Origin: Boswellia sacra
Taxonomy: Eukaryota; Streptophyta; Magnoliopsida; Sapindales; Burseraceae
Assembly (NCBI GenBank): GCA_013180625.2
Contig: SNVD02005101.1
Span: 124,001 to 188,000 of the forward strand
Direction of reading: 5' to 3'
Length of the DNA stretch: 64,000 bases
The first letter of the stretch is position 1. Each line of letters begins with the position of its first letter. Of the stretch, positions 21,100-32,010 are shown piece after piece. The translations under genes and the position numbers were made by a program. The notes beneath the pieces were generated by a model. It did no database searches. It worked only from the letters and a program-made list of their open reading frames with translations, and had not been told where the DNA came from.

Positions 21100-22617
21100 A
21101 TTAAGTTCACATTCTCATTTCACAAGCTCAAAGTCAAGTCGTCCAGTCATTACAACCACATCACTTAATTGCTATAATACTAACATTTAGCTAAATCACA
21201 TTACGAACATATCACATAAAGAATAATAACAATTTTATTGTGTCCTCAGAACGGATTTAGCTTACTTACCTGATCAGTTTTGCCTCTTGATTATGATTTG
21301 CACCTAGAAATAATCAAATCTCTCATGGATTAGCAACCATTTCAACCAACCAATAACTACGCTAACAATTCACTAGTATACACATATGGGTTGGACAATT
21401 ATAGCAAGAGGGTACGTACTCCAATTATCACGAAATTTCATGGGACTCAAGAAAACACAAATATAATATGCCATGAATTTTTTGAGTCAAAGTAAGGCCA
21501 TGTACCCTTTGAAAAACCTTAATTTCATTCACACAGAAAATCAGTCTATGGACCTCTCAACTGAGCAGTGCAACTTTGAAGAATTTTATAAAATTATACA
21601 ATAATCAATTCTCTACCAATCTTTTCAGTCTAAAACTACACAAATATGAAAGTCATTTAGCCAAAAATCACAACATTCTAAAGAGTTTATGCCAGTCAAA
21701 ATTATTTTATACAGTTTACTCCATTCTGAAAGTAATAATTTTCAGTTTAAAGTGCCCAACTTTGAAAATTCATATCAATTCATATAGAGCTCCAAATTCA
21801 TAAAAAATTAAGTCTACCAGGAAACGTGTTTAAGGGTTTTCATACCAAAAATCATGAATTTTTATGACGGTATGGCCCCTCAATTCAAGTTTATTCCCCC
21901 TGCTTTGTTTTAAAACAAGGGAAGTTAGAATTTCATTCCAGAACTTCAAAAATTCACCTACTTTGAATTTTTAAGTGATTCAAAATTCCACATAACCCTT
22001 GACATGTCTAATTTCAACTATAAAAAATTTAAAACCTGAAGTTGAACCTATAATTTATAGGATTTTTCGGAATAACCCTTATTCAGCAAAGAGACTCTGC
22101 AGGAATTTCACTTAAACATGTTTCCTAACTTCCCAAACATCATCCCTTCTCCTTCAATATACCATAACATATATAATATCATGTTTTCACACAAATTTTA
22201 GAATGCACATAACACAATCATTCTATAATTTATAACATAATCACATTAATTTCCTGTAAAAATAGTGGAACCATGCAAGGAAATGGGAGGAGACGTTGAT
22301 TTCTACCTTTAGTTTGTTTCTACCTTTCTTCCTCTTGCTTAATTTGTTGGCAACAATTAAGGAGAAAGAGATGAGGGCTAGTTGCAGGGATAGGATCAAA
22401 ATGAATACATTTCTCTAGAATTCTCTCTTTTAGACTTATCCAAATATGCAAAATTTCAGCCTAACCCTTTAAGCTTTCAAGTGTTGCTAATTAGCCCTTC
22501 CATCTCATTTAATTGCATCTCACTCCATATATGTATACACATAATTCATAATGCTAGTAATACACATTTTACAATATAATTGTAAGTTAAACTTACTTAA
22601 AAATTTGGAGTGTCACA
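21100..22617 (-). repeat. Truncated 3' LTR of the long-LTR gypsy element
   Basis: The 5' edge (right end on plus) reads GGAGTGTCACA next to the purine tract. Only about 1.5 kb of a presumed 3.7 kb LTR is left; the rest is missing where the TRIM begins. It matches 32661-33937, for instance in a block CCATGCAAGGAAATGGGAGG (22275) and in CTTCCTCTTGCTTAATTTGT (22328). Confidence 0.8.
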
Positions 22618-22634
22618 ACTCTCCCCCTCCTTCA
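22618..22634 (-). other. Polypurine tract of the long-LTR gypsy element
   Basis: Read on minus: a GGAGGGGGAGAGT tract follows the gypsy end-of-pol signature AAGGACGAAATTCTTTGAAGG and precedes the LTR start TGTGACAC. Confidence 0.8.
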
Positions 22635-25600
22635 AAGAATTTCGTCCTTGAAATTCGAGATTATTCATTCGAATAATGAGGGGTACTTTGCGTGCATATC
22701 TTCCGCTCATTCCCAAATGGCTTCTCCAATGGACTGGTTACTCTAAAGTACTTTCACTAAAGGCATTCTCTTCCTTCGTAGCTCATGTCCCTTATAGTCC
22801 ACAATTCATATTCACCTTTATTCACATGAGGGATCATTACTCGGTTTTGGTAACTCAGAACTTATCAAATGAGAGGATAAAAAACATATGCACATTGGAC
22901 AATGAAGGTGGCAGTGTAAGCCAATAAGCTACCTTCCTAATGCTCTTCAGGATTTCATAATGGCCAATGTATCTTAGACTCAACTTTCCTTTCTTGCCCA
23001 AATTTTATCATCCCTTTCATTAGAGCAACTTGAGAAAACTTTATCACTTATTTAAAATTTGAATTCTTTCCGTCGGTAATTAGCATAGCTTTTTAGTCTA
23101 TTCTGGGTTGCTTTCTTCGTTTCTTTCACTTTCTCAATAGCTTCACAAGTATATTAGACAATTTTGGGTCCAAGTATCTGTTTCTTACCAACTTCATTCT
23201 GATGGGTGGGAGATCTGTATTTTCTCCCATATAATGTTTCATAAGGCCAAGTCAATGGTAGCTTGATAATTATTATTATAAATAAATTTCACTAAGGCAA
23301 GATGTTTCTCCTACTTAACTTTAAAATAAATCATACAAACCTTGAGCCTATTTTCCAGAATTCAAATCATCCACTCCGAGCATCGCTCCATCTGAGAATG
23401 AAAGGTTGTGCTAAGGTTTAGTCTAATACCCATAGCTTTATGTAGATTGTTCCAAAATAAGAGGTAGATCTCGGATCCTAATCAAAACATAGATACTAAT
23501 ATCAGTGAAGTTTGACCATCTCATGCATATACCGTTGAGCATATCAGCCTATGGTATAATTAATGCATACAGACAAGGAATGTGCAACTCTAGTCAATCC
23601 TATTAATAATTACCCAGATAGCATCATACCTATTATGCATTCTAGGGCTCACAACAAAATCCTTAGTTGTATGCTCTCATTTTCATTCTAGTAATGTTAG
23701 TAGCTTAAGCAACCCAGATAACCCTTAATGTTCGGCCTTGACTTGTTGAGAAGTCAAACATTGTTCTCAAAATCTATGGTATCTCCTTCTCTTAATCAAT
23801 GCCCCATTACTGTAAAAAACACATCCTTGTTTCTTCCTGGAGAAATCTTTCCCCTCACTTTATTTAAATGGATATCATCACACTGTCTCCCTTAATCTTT
23901 TCGAAAATATTAGGCTGTACAATCAATGATGCCCAGTTATGGATATTCACTAAGCCGAACAATTTTTATTAGCAAATTTCTTTAAATTTATTGTTATTTG
24001 CTTTTATGTGGTGATTAGCACATCCATGTGCCCAGAAGACTTTCGGCATAGTATAGTAGTTACCACATTAGCCTTTCTGGGATGATAATTGGTTACACCA
24101 TAATAATTTTTAACCAATTCAAGCCATCACCTCCGTCATATATTTTAATTCCTTCTAAGTGAATTAAGCAGGTGAGGCTTTTTTTATTAATATAAATCTT
24201 GCTTCTTGCTTATCACAAGTAAGGCCTCTAAATTTAAGTACGGACCTCACTGCTACCAACTTTAAATCCTAGATAGGGTAGTTCTATTCATAGTTCCTCG
24301 ATTACCAAGATGCATGGTTATAATTTTGCTATTTTGCATTAGGAAACACCCATGTCTATTCCTTAAGGCATCACTGTATATTACCAACCCTTCAGAACTT
24401 CAAAGAACGATCAGTATTGGGGTCGTCACAAATCTATTCTTGAGTTCTTGGAAACTCTTTTTTTTTTTTTTTACACTCATTTGACCACCCAAAAGCCACA
24501 TTATTTCTTTTCAACTATGTCCATGGTGAGGTTATCTTTGTTAAACCCTCAATAAATCATCAATACTTGTCAGCCAAAACCTAGGAGCTCCGAACTTCAT
24601 TCACATTGGTTGGCCTTGGCCACTTCACAATAACTTCTACCTTACTTGGGTCCCCCATTAAGCCTTTATCTGAAACTACATGACCCGAGAAGGCAAGTTG
24701 GTGCCACCAAAATTCACACTTCTTAAACTCGGTATACAGTTACCTTTCTCTTGACGTTTGCATTATTGCCAATAAATACACTTTGTGCTCATTGAAATTC
24801 TTAGAATACACTAGATTATCATGATTGAACACAATTACAGTTTATCCAAGAATTCTCTAAAGGTACATGGTTCATAAGGCCCATGAAGGTAGTTGAGGTG
24901 TTTGTAAGCCTAAATGACGTCACCAGAAATTTTAAAATGCCTAAACCTTATCCGAAAAATTGTTTCGGGTTTCTTTTTCCTTAATCTTCAACTAATAACA
25001 TCCAAAATAGAGAATACACACTTAGACTTCATCTTAAGGATACCATACTTTCACACATGGTAAGACTTTTCATTTGACACGTTTCAAAACACGTCATCTT
25101 TATGTATTACAGTCGATGACTTATTACATTAACACATGTCTTCACATAACACAGCATTTATATGACTACCATGGAAAAGGAATATGTGTCCTAGGGCATT
25201 AGACATGAATCCCCTTTTTACACACAGAAAATCTCATTGTCACACCATAATCAGACCATTACACATTAAAATTCATAAACTTGTGGTCACATTTCAATTC
25301 TTATCATTCATATCACATTCACGGCATGTTCATACACATATAGGATTTCATTGTTATCCATGCCATCCTACGCCAACGTTTATAGTAGTTCAATCAATAT
25401 AACTCATATACACACATAAGCATATAAAATTAAACACATCTCATAATTAAAATTTATCTATAAGTTCATTAACCATGCAATATTTTGGATGCTCAATCCT
25501 TCTTTGTGTCAATAACACAGGCTTGAAAACTTATGCACCCTCTTTCTAATAACTTTTAAGCGGGTAAGGTTGGAACAACCCTTACTAGCGAAGACAATTA

Positions 25601-25781
25601 AGTCCCAAAAATTACATCCGGACTTAGTGGAAGGATAGATCATCAATTATTAACAAATACACATGACATAAAAAGAGTGCATAACACTCGAATCAAAGAG
25701 GAAATGAAATGTTACTGTCAATCTTCTACAATCAAAAAAGGGATTACATATATTCTAATGGTCAATAATTCTTTTACATTA
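22635..25781 (-). pseudogene. Degenerate gypsy pol (RT to integrase), minus strand
   Basis: Many stops and shifts, but blocks are readable on the minus strand. Near 24590-24730 a segment like 'KKCEFWWHQLAFSGHVVSDK' then 'VEVIVKWPRPTNVNEVRS' is the RT to RNase H boundary. Near 23200-23400 a segment with 'NNNYQATI' and 'WNIIWEK' is the integrase C-terminal part. The end near 22640-22680 carries the AAGGACGAAATTC signature. Sequence 25000-25781 has no block I can assign. Confidence 0.7.
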
Positions 25782-26305
25782 TGCCACGAGCTGGGAGGTT
25801 TGCGCAGCATGCTCGTGCGACACTTAGGCAACCTAACTCCGAAAGTTGCTAAGTAAGCCTTGATGCTAGTCTTCTCGCTCAAGTAGAAGAGAGGATCGTT
25901 GAGCCGAAGAGCCTGTAGGCAAAGGAGAGAAGAGATAGAGACAAGTAATGCCAAGCAAAAGAGCTTTGTATTATACTAGAGAGCTTTACAATGCTTTGCT
26001 TTGTATTTGTGTGGATTTGTGGATTGTTGTGGATGATTGACAAATGAGCTTGGAGGGGTTTATATAGTGAACAGCCTCTCAAATGAATGGCCTAGATCTA
26101 ATGCATCTAAGGGTCCTAAATCACTATCTAGAGTAGTATACTAGACTTTACATAAATAGATAAGTACAAAGGAATATTCTTATAATATCCTATCTTGCTA
26201 GAGAATTCTAGAAGATGGGTTTGGGCTTGCAATCTTTCTAGAAGCCAGGCCAAGCCTTACACAAAAATGGGTCATTCTAACAAGTAAATTGGGCGGGTCG
26301 TAACA
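25782..26305 (-). repeat. Chromovirus 3' LTR (524 bp)
   Basis: Ends TGCCACGAG...CGTAACA on plus (TG...CA). It differs from the partner at roughly one base in twenty by eye. A TATA-box-like TATATAAACCCC (minus) is near 26056-26067. Confidence 0.92.
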
Positions 26306-26317
26306 TCCTCCCCCCAC
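26306..26317 (-). other. Chromovirus polypurine tract
   Basis: GTGGGGGGAGGA on the minus strand, immediately before the 3' LTR and immediately after the pol stop codon. Confidence 0.85.
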
Positions 26318-26668
26318 CTAATTTTGCGACGTCCTCGGCTCTCTCTCATCCTTATAGCGTTGGATGTGCTTGCTGAATTGCCACAAGGTGTCTTCACGTT
26401 CCTAACTCGCCTCACTGTCCAGAAAGTTTTTCCACCTTACCAAGTATTTCATGTATGGTGGAACTCCTCTCCTTCGTATTACTCGATCTGCAAGGATGTA
26501 TTCCATGTCCTTATCAAATACGGTGACTACGGCTATGGGTGCTCTTTTGGACTTGCTTTGACTTGGATCTTCCTTGTCCTCATGATAGGGCTTGAGAAAG
26601 CTTACATGAAAGACCGGATGGATTTTGAGGTTGGGTGGTAGTCGAACCTTATAGGAGACGTCACCCAC
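26318..26668 (-). pseudogene. Chromodomain at the pol C-terminus
   Basis: The open part 26402-26668 ends the integrase region (RLPPNLKIHPVFHVSFLKPY, a conserved chromovirus block) and enters a chromodomain (YILADRVIRR...YLVRWKN). A TAG at 26402-26404 falls where this family has Trp in EASWERE, so TGG to TAG; the frame then continues to a stop at 26318-26320 next to the purine tract. Chromodomains direct integration to heterochromatin marked by histone methylation. The lost Trp lies in the domain's C-terminal half. Confidence 0.85.
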
Positions 26669-28053
26669 TCGTTTGAGAATTGGGAAGGGACCTTCGTATT
26701 TTCACACCAACCCTTTGTGCACTTTGCGAAGTGATTTGAATTGTTAGGGTAGGAGCTTGACGAGTACCAAGTCCCCCTCTTGGAATGCGAGGCGCCGTCT
26801 CTTCATATCCGCCCACTTTTTCATCCGTTTAGCGGCCTTGTCCAAGCATGCTCTTGTAATATCAGCTTGCTCGTGCCATTCCTTTGCAAGCTTGTAGGCC
26901 GCGGGATTCTTTCCTCCATAGCTTGAGGCTATGGCATGTGGAGTTATTGGTTGTTGTCCGGTCAAAATCTCGAAAGGACTCTTACCCGTTGCCTCACTCC
27001 TTTGGAGATTATGTGAGAATTAGGCAACGTCTAGCAACTTTGCCTAATCATGTTGATGAGCACTCACATAATGCCTCAAGTATAACTCAAGCAAGGCATT
27101 GATGTGCTCGGTATGCCTATCGGTTTGGGGATGGAAGCTTGTAGAAAAGCTCAAGTCGGTCCCCAACATTTTGAAGAGCTCTCCCTAAAAACGACCAGTG
27201 AAGCGAGGGTCACGATCACTTACAATATTTTATGGAACTCCCCATAGCTTCACTATGAGTTTGAGGAATGCTTGAGTGGCTTCGTCCGCAGTGCAATCCA
27301 TAGAGACGGGTATGAAGGTGGCATATTTGCTAAACCGATCAATTACCACCATTTTGGCAAGGCCACGATGAAGTCCATCGAGACGCTTTGCCATAGCCTT
27401 TCTGCAATGGGTAGGGGCTCAAGCAACCTCGCTGGACGTTGGTGCTCAACCTTATCTTGTTGGCACATAAGACAAGTCCTTACATAGCCCTTCACGTCTT
27501 CCCGCATTTGAGGCCAATAATAAGAATCTTGTAAGAGTGCAAGGGTTTGTGCCATTCTTGGGTGACCAGCCCACTTGGAATCATGGCACTCCTTGATGAT
27601 CTCATTCTGCAAGTTCCCATGTCTAAGCACAAAGAGACGATTCTCAATTGTGAGGAGTAGGCCTTCATCATGCCAAAAACATCGTGTCTTCCCCTCACTT
27701 GCCAATTTTAAGAGGTTCTTGGCTATGGGATCGTGCTCTATGCCTTGTTTGATTCGGTCGATGAGCACACTTTGTGGATAACTTACACTCAAGGTGGCAA
27801 GGTCTGCTTTATGACTTAAGGCATCGGCCATAACATCGGCCTTACTCGCTTTGTACTCTAGCGAGTCTTGGAGTTGTTTCTCTAACTCTGCAAGTTTGGG
27901 TGGCATGAGGTAAGGCGCCATGGCTGGAGGCTTGGCATCAAGTTCCACCTCGATTTGGTGATTGACTTCCTGTCGTGAAGGCAACTTCTTTGGGAACTCT
28001 CGAGGTTTCACATCCTTATATTTCTCAAGGATGGCTTTAATTTTACTTGGCAT
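26669..28053 (-). pseudogene. Integrase with RT and RNase H deleted
   Basis: Minus-strand frame from 28053 starts in the protease-RT linker, reads KLAELEKQLQDS and then jumps (near 27862) straight to LEYKASKADVMADALSHK, the end of RNase H. The whole RT palm, including its YxDD-type site, and most of RNase H are absent, with the frame kept. Integrase follows: HHCC zinc finger (H...H...CLMCQQ), Asp in SMDFIVALP, and after a frameshift near 27343 a second Asp in VSDRDPRF and a Q(T)D-H-E type third region. Stops interrupt the core near 27190 and 27045. The open piece 26744-26965 is the integrase C-terminal part. Confidence 0.88.
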
Positions 28054-28089
28054 TGGGTCCTCGGCAATGGCAACATTCTCACCAATGTT

Positions 28090-28602
28090 TTATTCTCGAT
28101 TAGTGGTAAGAAAACTTGGATCCATCTTCGTTCCCCTTTTGAACTGTAGTACGGAGAGCGTTTTGCCTTCAACCTTTGCTACGCATTCCGCCTTGACCAT
28201 GCATACATGATTCCCATCGAGGATGTTGAGGGAGTTAGAAGATGGTATGGGAACGACATGCACTTGGTCCAAGAATTCCATGCCAAGCACTACTTGAAAA
28301 TCGTCCATGGGGACGATGGAAAAATCAAACTTTTCACTCCATGTGCCTAGTTGTGCCATCGTTGCCTTGGACACTCCCAAAATTGCCGTGGCGGGTGAGT
28401 TTACCGCCTTGATGGTGCCTCCTCCATTGACATATTTGAGGCCTAATCGTTTGGCCTTTTCTTTGAAAATTAAATTGTGCGTGGCTCCCGTATCAAGCAT
28501 TGCATGCACATCCTTGCCATTGATGGTGGCACTCACACATATAAGACCCTTTTGAACATTGGTGGGTCTTTTGAGTGCGCCAATAGTGTAGTGAGAACAC
28601 AT
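28090..28602 (-). pseudogene. Chromovirus aspartic protease
   Basis: A 170-codon open piece with active site LDTGATHNLI (Asp at residue 37), a VNGGGTIKAVNS flap-like region and a VVLGMEFLDQV block. The catalytic DTGA motif is intact. It is separated from gag by an in-frame stop near 28638. It would process Gag-Pol. Confidence 0.88.
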
Positions 28603-28638
28603 CCCTGCTTGTGGTTCCTCATTTTGTACGCCCTCATG

Positions 28639-29804
28639 TTAAGCAGCTACGGCGTTGAGGGTCTTCCTCTTGGGGCAATCCCGCACCCGATGAGGACCAT
28701 CGCAAATGAAGCAAGGACTTTTAGGTTTAGGTGCATCAGACTTACCTTTGTTAGGTGTGTCACGCTTGTCTCCCCCAGATGGTTTACGTGCACCACCTTC
28801 TTTTCGAGCATGATCCTTCTTGGTGTTCCGCTCTCCCCTACCTTTTCCTTGGTTGGTCTTCCTTTCCTTGGATTGGGATGTGTAATCTATAAGGGATTCG
28901 GCTATGGCTATGGCATCATCAAGATTCTGCAAGCCACACCTTTCAAGCTCAACCCTTGCCCAATCCTTGAGTCCGTCGAGGAAGCAGAAGAGAGAATCGT
29001 TCTCGAACATATCCTCGATCTCGAGGATGATAGTGGTGAAATCTTTGATATACTCACGAATCGTGCCGCTTTGCTTCAAACGACGGAGGCGACCCCTTGC
29101 CTCCTTTTCAGCATTGCTAGAAGAGAAGTGCTTCCAAAGTTCTCTCTTGAAATCCTCCCATGTGCGAAGGGATAAGATGCTTCTGCCCGCGTCGCCATGC
29201 TTACAATGCCACCATAATTGGGTTGCATCTCGTAGGAATATGGATGCAATGCCGATCCTCGAAGCATCATCCTGGACACGTTGGCTTCGAAGTATTGCTC
29301 CAAGCCGAATAGCAAGTTCTCAACTTCCGTAGCATTATGAGTGCCATTGTATGTGGCAGGAGTAGGCATGTGCATGGTGCTTAACCCACTTGGGTAAGAA
29401 GGGTTAGCACGGTCACATTGATGCTTCTCCCATTCCGTTCGAGTTTCCTCCACTTCCTCACGGATTGCTCGTAACTCATGCTCCACAAAGGTCCGCAAGC
29501 CCATGATCTCTCGTGTAATGTTGTGAAGCTCCTTCTCATAAGCTTTGCTGAACTCAAGGATGTTGGACTTTGTTGCTTGGGGGATCTCTCCATAATCGGT
29601 CTCTAGGCCTTTAAGACGGTTCGTGAGGCCCTCAATTGCATTGTCCATCCCTGAGATGGCTTGCTCTAAGCTAGCAACACGAGGCTCTAAAGACTCCGAG
29701 GGTGGAGCTTTGGACTTACCTTGTTTTCCTTGTTGACGTGGTTGAGGTTGCTCCTCTTGTCCACGAACTTGCTCCTCCATGGTCATTTCAAGGTCGGATG
29801 CCAT
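28639..29804 (-). pseudogene. Chromovirus gag, frameshifted
   Basis: Start chosen at MASDLEMT (29804), just after the primer site. The first part has coiled-coil-like heptads (about residues 45-135), then PTPATYNGTHNATEVENLLFG, the capsid start. A frameshift near 29270 breaks the capsid; the second part (28639-29079) resumes with SGTIREYIKDFTTIILEI and ends with a zinc knuckle CFICDGPHRVRDC (28675-28713, C-x2-C-x3-H-x4-C). It would bind and package element RNA. Confidence 0.88.
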
Positions 29805-29823
29805 GCTCTTATGCTCGAAATGT

Positions 29824-29837
29824 GCTCTGATAGCAAA
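29824..29837 (-). other. Chromovirus primer binding site, tRNA-Met type
   Basis: TTTGCTATCAGAGC on the minus strand, next to the 5' LTR. It matches the usual TGGTATCAGAGC site with changes in the first bases. Confidence 0.75.
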
Positions 29838-30361
29838 TGTCACGAGCTGGGAGGTTTGCGCAGCACGCTTATGTGGCACTTAGGCAACTTGACTCCGAAA
29901 GTTGCTAAGTAAGCCTTGATGCTAGTCTTCTCGCTCAAGGAGAAGAGAGGATCATTGAGCCGAAGAGCCTATAGGTAAAGGAGAGAAGAGATGGAGACAA
30001 GTAATGCTAAGCAAAAGAGCTTTGTATTATACTAGAGAGCTTTACAATGCTTTGCTTTGTATTTATGTAGATTTGTGGATTGTTGTAGATGATTTACAAA
30101 TGAGCTTGGAGGGGTTTATATAGTGAACTACCTCTCCAATGAATGGCCTAGATCTAATGCATCTAAGGGTCCTAAATCACTATCTAGAGTAATATGCTAG
30201 ACTTTACATAAATAGATAAGTACAAAGAAATATTCTTATAATATCCTATCTTGCTAGAGAATTCGAGACGATAGGCTTGGGCTTGCCATCTTTCTAGAAG
30301 CCAGGCCAAGCCTTACACAAAAATGGGCCATTCTAGCAAGCAAATTGGGCAGGTTGTAACA
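29838..30361 (-). repeat. Chromovirus 5' LTR (524 bp)
   Basis: Same ends and length as the partner at 25782-26305; begins TGTCACGAG and ends TTGTAACA on plus. Confidence 0.92.
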
Positions 30362-30459
30362 ATTAGCTTACTTACTAACTCTTATTGCTCAGGATTTAGC
30401 ATAGGACTTGGTTCCCTTGACCACTTGCAACAAAATTGTCTACAGAATCCTAAACCTTT

Positions 30460-30471
30460 GCTCTGATACAA
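30460..30471 (-). other. Primer binding site of the long-LTR gypsy element
   Basis: TGTATCAGAGC on the minus strand, five bases from the LTR edge at 30476. It is the tRNA-Met type with one change. Confidence 0.7.
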
Positions 30472-31095
30472 CTACTGTAACACCCCATACCTTAGAGGTC
30501 CAGAATGTGACTTAAAAGGCAGATCAACACAAAATAACATGGAAGCGTCATATGTTTGTCAAGGGAACTCCATCGTTGTCTCTCCAAAATCCTCCAAAAC
30601 CTGAGTAACCATAATTACACGAGGCACACAATAAAAATTAGTGAGTATATAACTCAATAAGTAAGCTACTTGAAGGCAATATTACAGTCAAACATAGCAA
30701 AAATCAAACATAAGAGTGAACACTATTCATTCTTATCGAACAAGTAACAATTCCTTGAATCACAAGTCACCAACATAATATTTACTATTCATATGTTGTG
30801 CTCCTGGGCAATCGGGTTGGCGCTCTAGTGCCAAATCTCGAATGGGTAACCTTTTCGAAATACCAGAACAGCCCTCTTATGCCACTTGATTCGTGCAATG
30901 TATGGTGCCAACTTTTTGTCTACAAAGTGTTGAGTTGGTTAAATACGCGCTCCTACGCCACTAAGCTTACACGCCTGTGCCAATTCATAATTTAGTCTAT
31001 CCTTCTTAACTTATTTTCACCCTTTAGTCTGTCTATACACATACCAATTTGAGCTCATACATGCCTTTCTCAGGCTAATATTCTCATACACACAT

Positions 31096-31629
31096 ATGTG
31101 TACTTATTCCATTTCCCATTCGCCTTTCTCAGGCCACTTCATCATGCATGCATATACACACATACACATTTCATTTCACATATACCTTCTTGGCAATTTT
31201 TATCATCCATGCACATACCTATATTTCATCTCTATATATGCCTTTTTCTTATCTCACTTGCACATACATATACAATACACATACACCCACACATGTGCAC
31301 GTTTCATCTTATATAGGCCATTTTCAAGGGGAATCTTATCACACATATACATGTACATGTTTCACTTTACATACCCCTCTTTTAGGCCATTCATATCACA
31401 CATATACACACATATAAATACAAATATACATTCACATACAATGACACATACGTGTACATTTCTCAGTTTACATATGTCATTTTCAGGCCACATCGTATCG
31501 TATATACACATACAAGTACAAACACACATACACATGTACATATCTTATGTCACATACGCCTCTTTTATCTTAAGGAGCCTTAAGGACACACATATATTAC
31601 CTATCTCATTTAATCACATGAAGCCTTAG
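31096..31629. repeat. CA/TA-rich low-complexity cassette array inside the LTR
   Basis: Recurring ACACATA runs are punctuated by a motif like CCTTTCTCAGGCCA at 31057, 31123, 31375 and 31470. The long open frame across it is caused by composition, not by a gene. Confidence 0.65.
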
Positions 31630-31737
31630 GGATCCATATATCACACATAATCACATATCAAAGCTACCAAATTATCTGATTTGGACTTCAAGAGGTGGGT
31701 CAACCATGCCACTTTGTGTCCTCAATGTTTTGTTTTT

Positions 31738-32010
31738 GGAACCTCGACAAGTGGCCTACAGTACTTTGCATCCCAAAACGCGTCCACCACCTTTGGGACA
31801 TATAATCACACATTAACAGTTTTGTTTTCGGAACCTCAAGAGGTGGCCTATAGCACTTTGCATCTTGAAATGTGTCCACCAACTTTGGGACACATAATCA
31901 CACATTAACAGTTTTATTTTTGGAACCTCAAGAGGTGGCTCGTGGCACTTTGCCTTCCGAAACATGTCCACTAACTTTGGGCGGACACTTCCACAACCCA
32001 TAATGCGGTT
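31738..32010. repeat. 92-bp tandem repeats, about three units
   Basis: Units start at GGAACCTC at 31738, 31830 and 31922. Shared blocks are GTGGC(C/T), CACTTTGC, TGTCCAC and (units 1-2) ACACATTAACAGTTTT. Looser relatives of the AAGAGGTG and CACTTTGTG motifs continue to about 32370. Confidence 0.8.

Larger units (their letters stand above)
25782..30361 (-). mobile_element. Chromodomain Ty3/gypsy (chromovirus) element, internally deleted
   Basis: Two 524-bp LTRs (25782-26305 and 29838-30361) enclose gag, protease, integrase and chromodomain remnants on the minus strand. Most of RT and RNase H is missing. Primer site 29824-29837 and purine tract 26306-26317 are in place. The bases next to the LTRs are ATTA on both sides (25778-25781 and 30362-30365), a 4-bp target duplication. 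It lies within the older long-LTR element. Total 4580 bp, shorter than intact relatives because of the internal deletion. Lineage: chromovirus, Tekay/Del-like by the chromodomain position and gag style. Confidence 0.92.

Noticed and set aside
20593..21168. Several overlapping ORFs on both strands
   Set aside because: They fall across the TRIM element, whose GC-richer sequence keeps all frames open; no protein family recognised.
28477..29332. Plus-strand ORFs of 232 and 142 codons
   Set aside because: Antisense shadows of the minus-strand chromovirus gag and protease, whose domains are clear.
31096..31629. 177-codon plus-strand ORF, the longest in its area
   Set aside because: It lies in CA/TA-rich low-complexity LTR sequence and is open in all three plus frames for long stretches; the protein is only H, T, I, Y, S-rich repetition.
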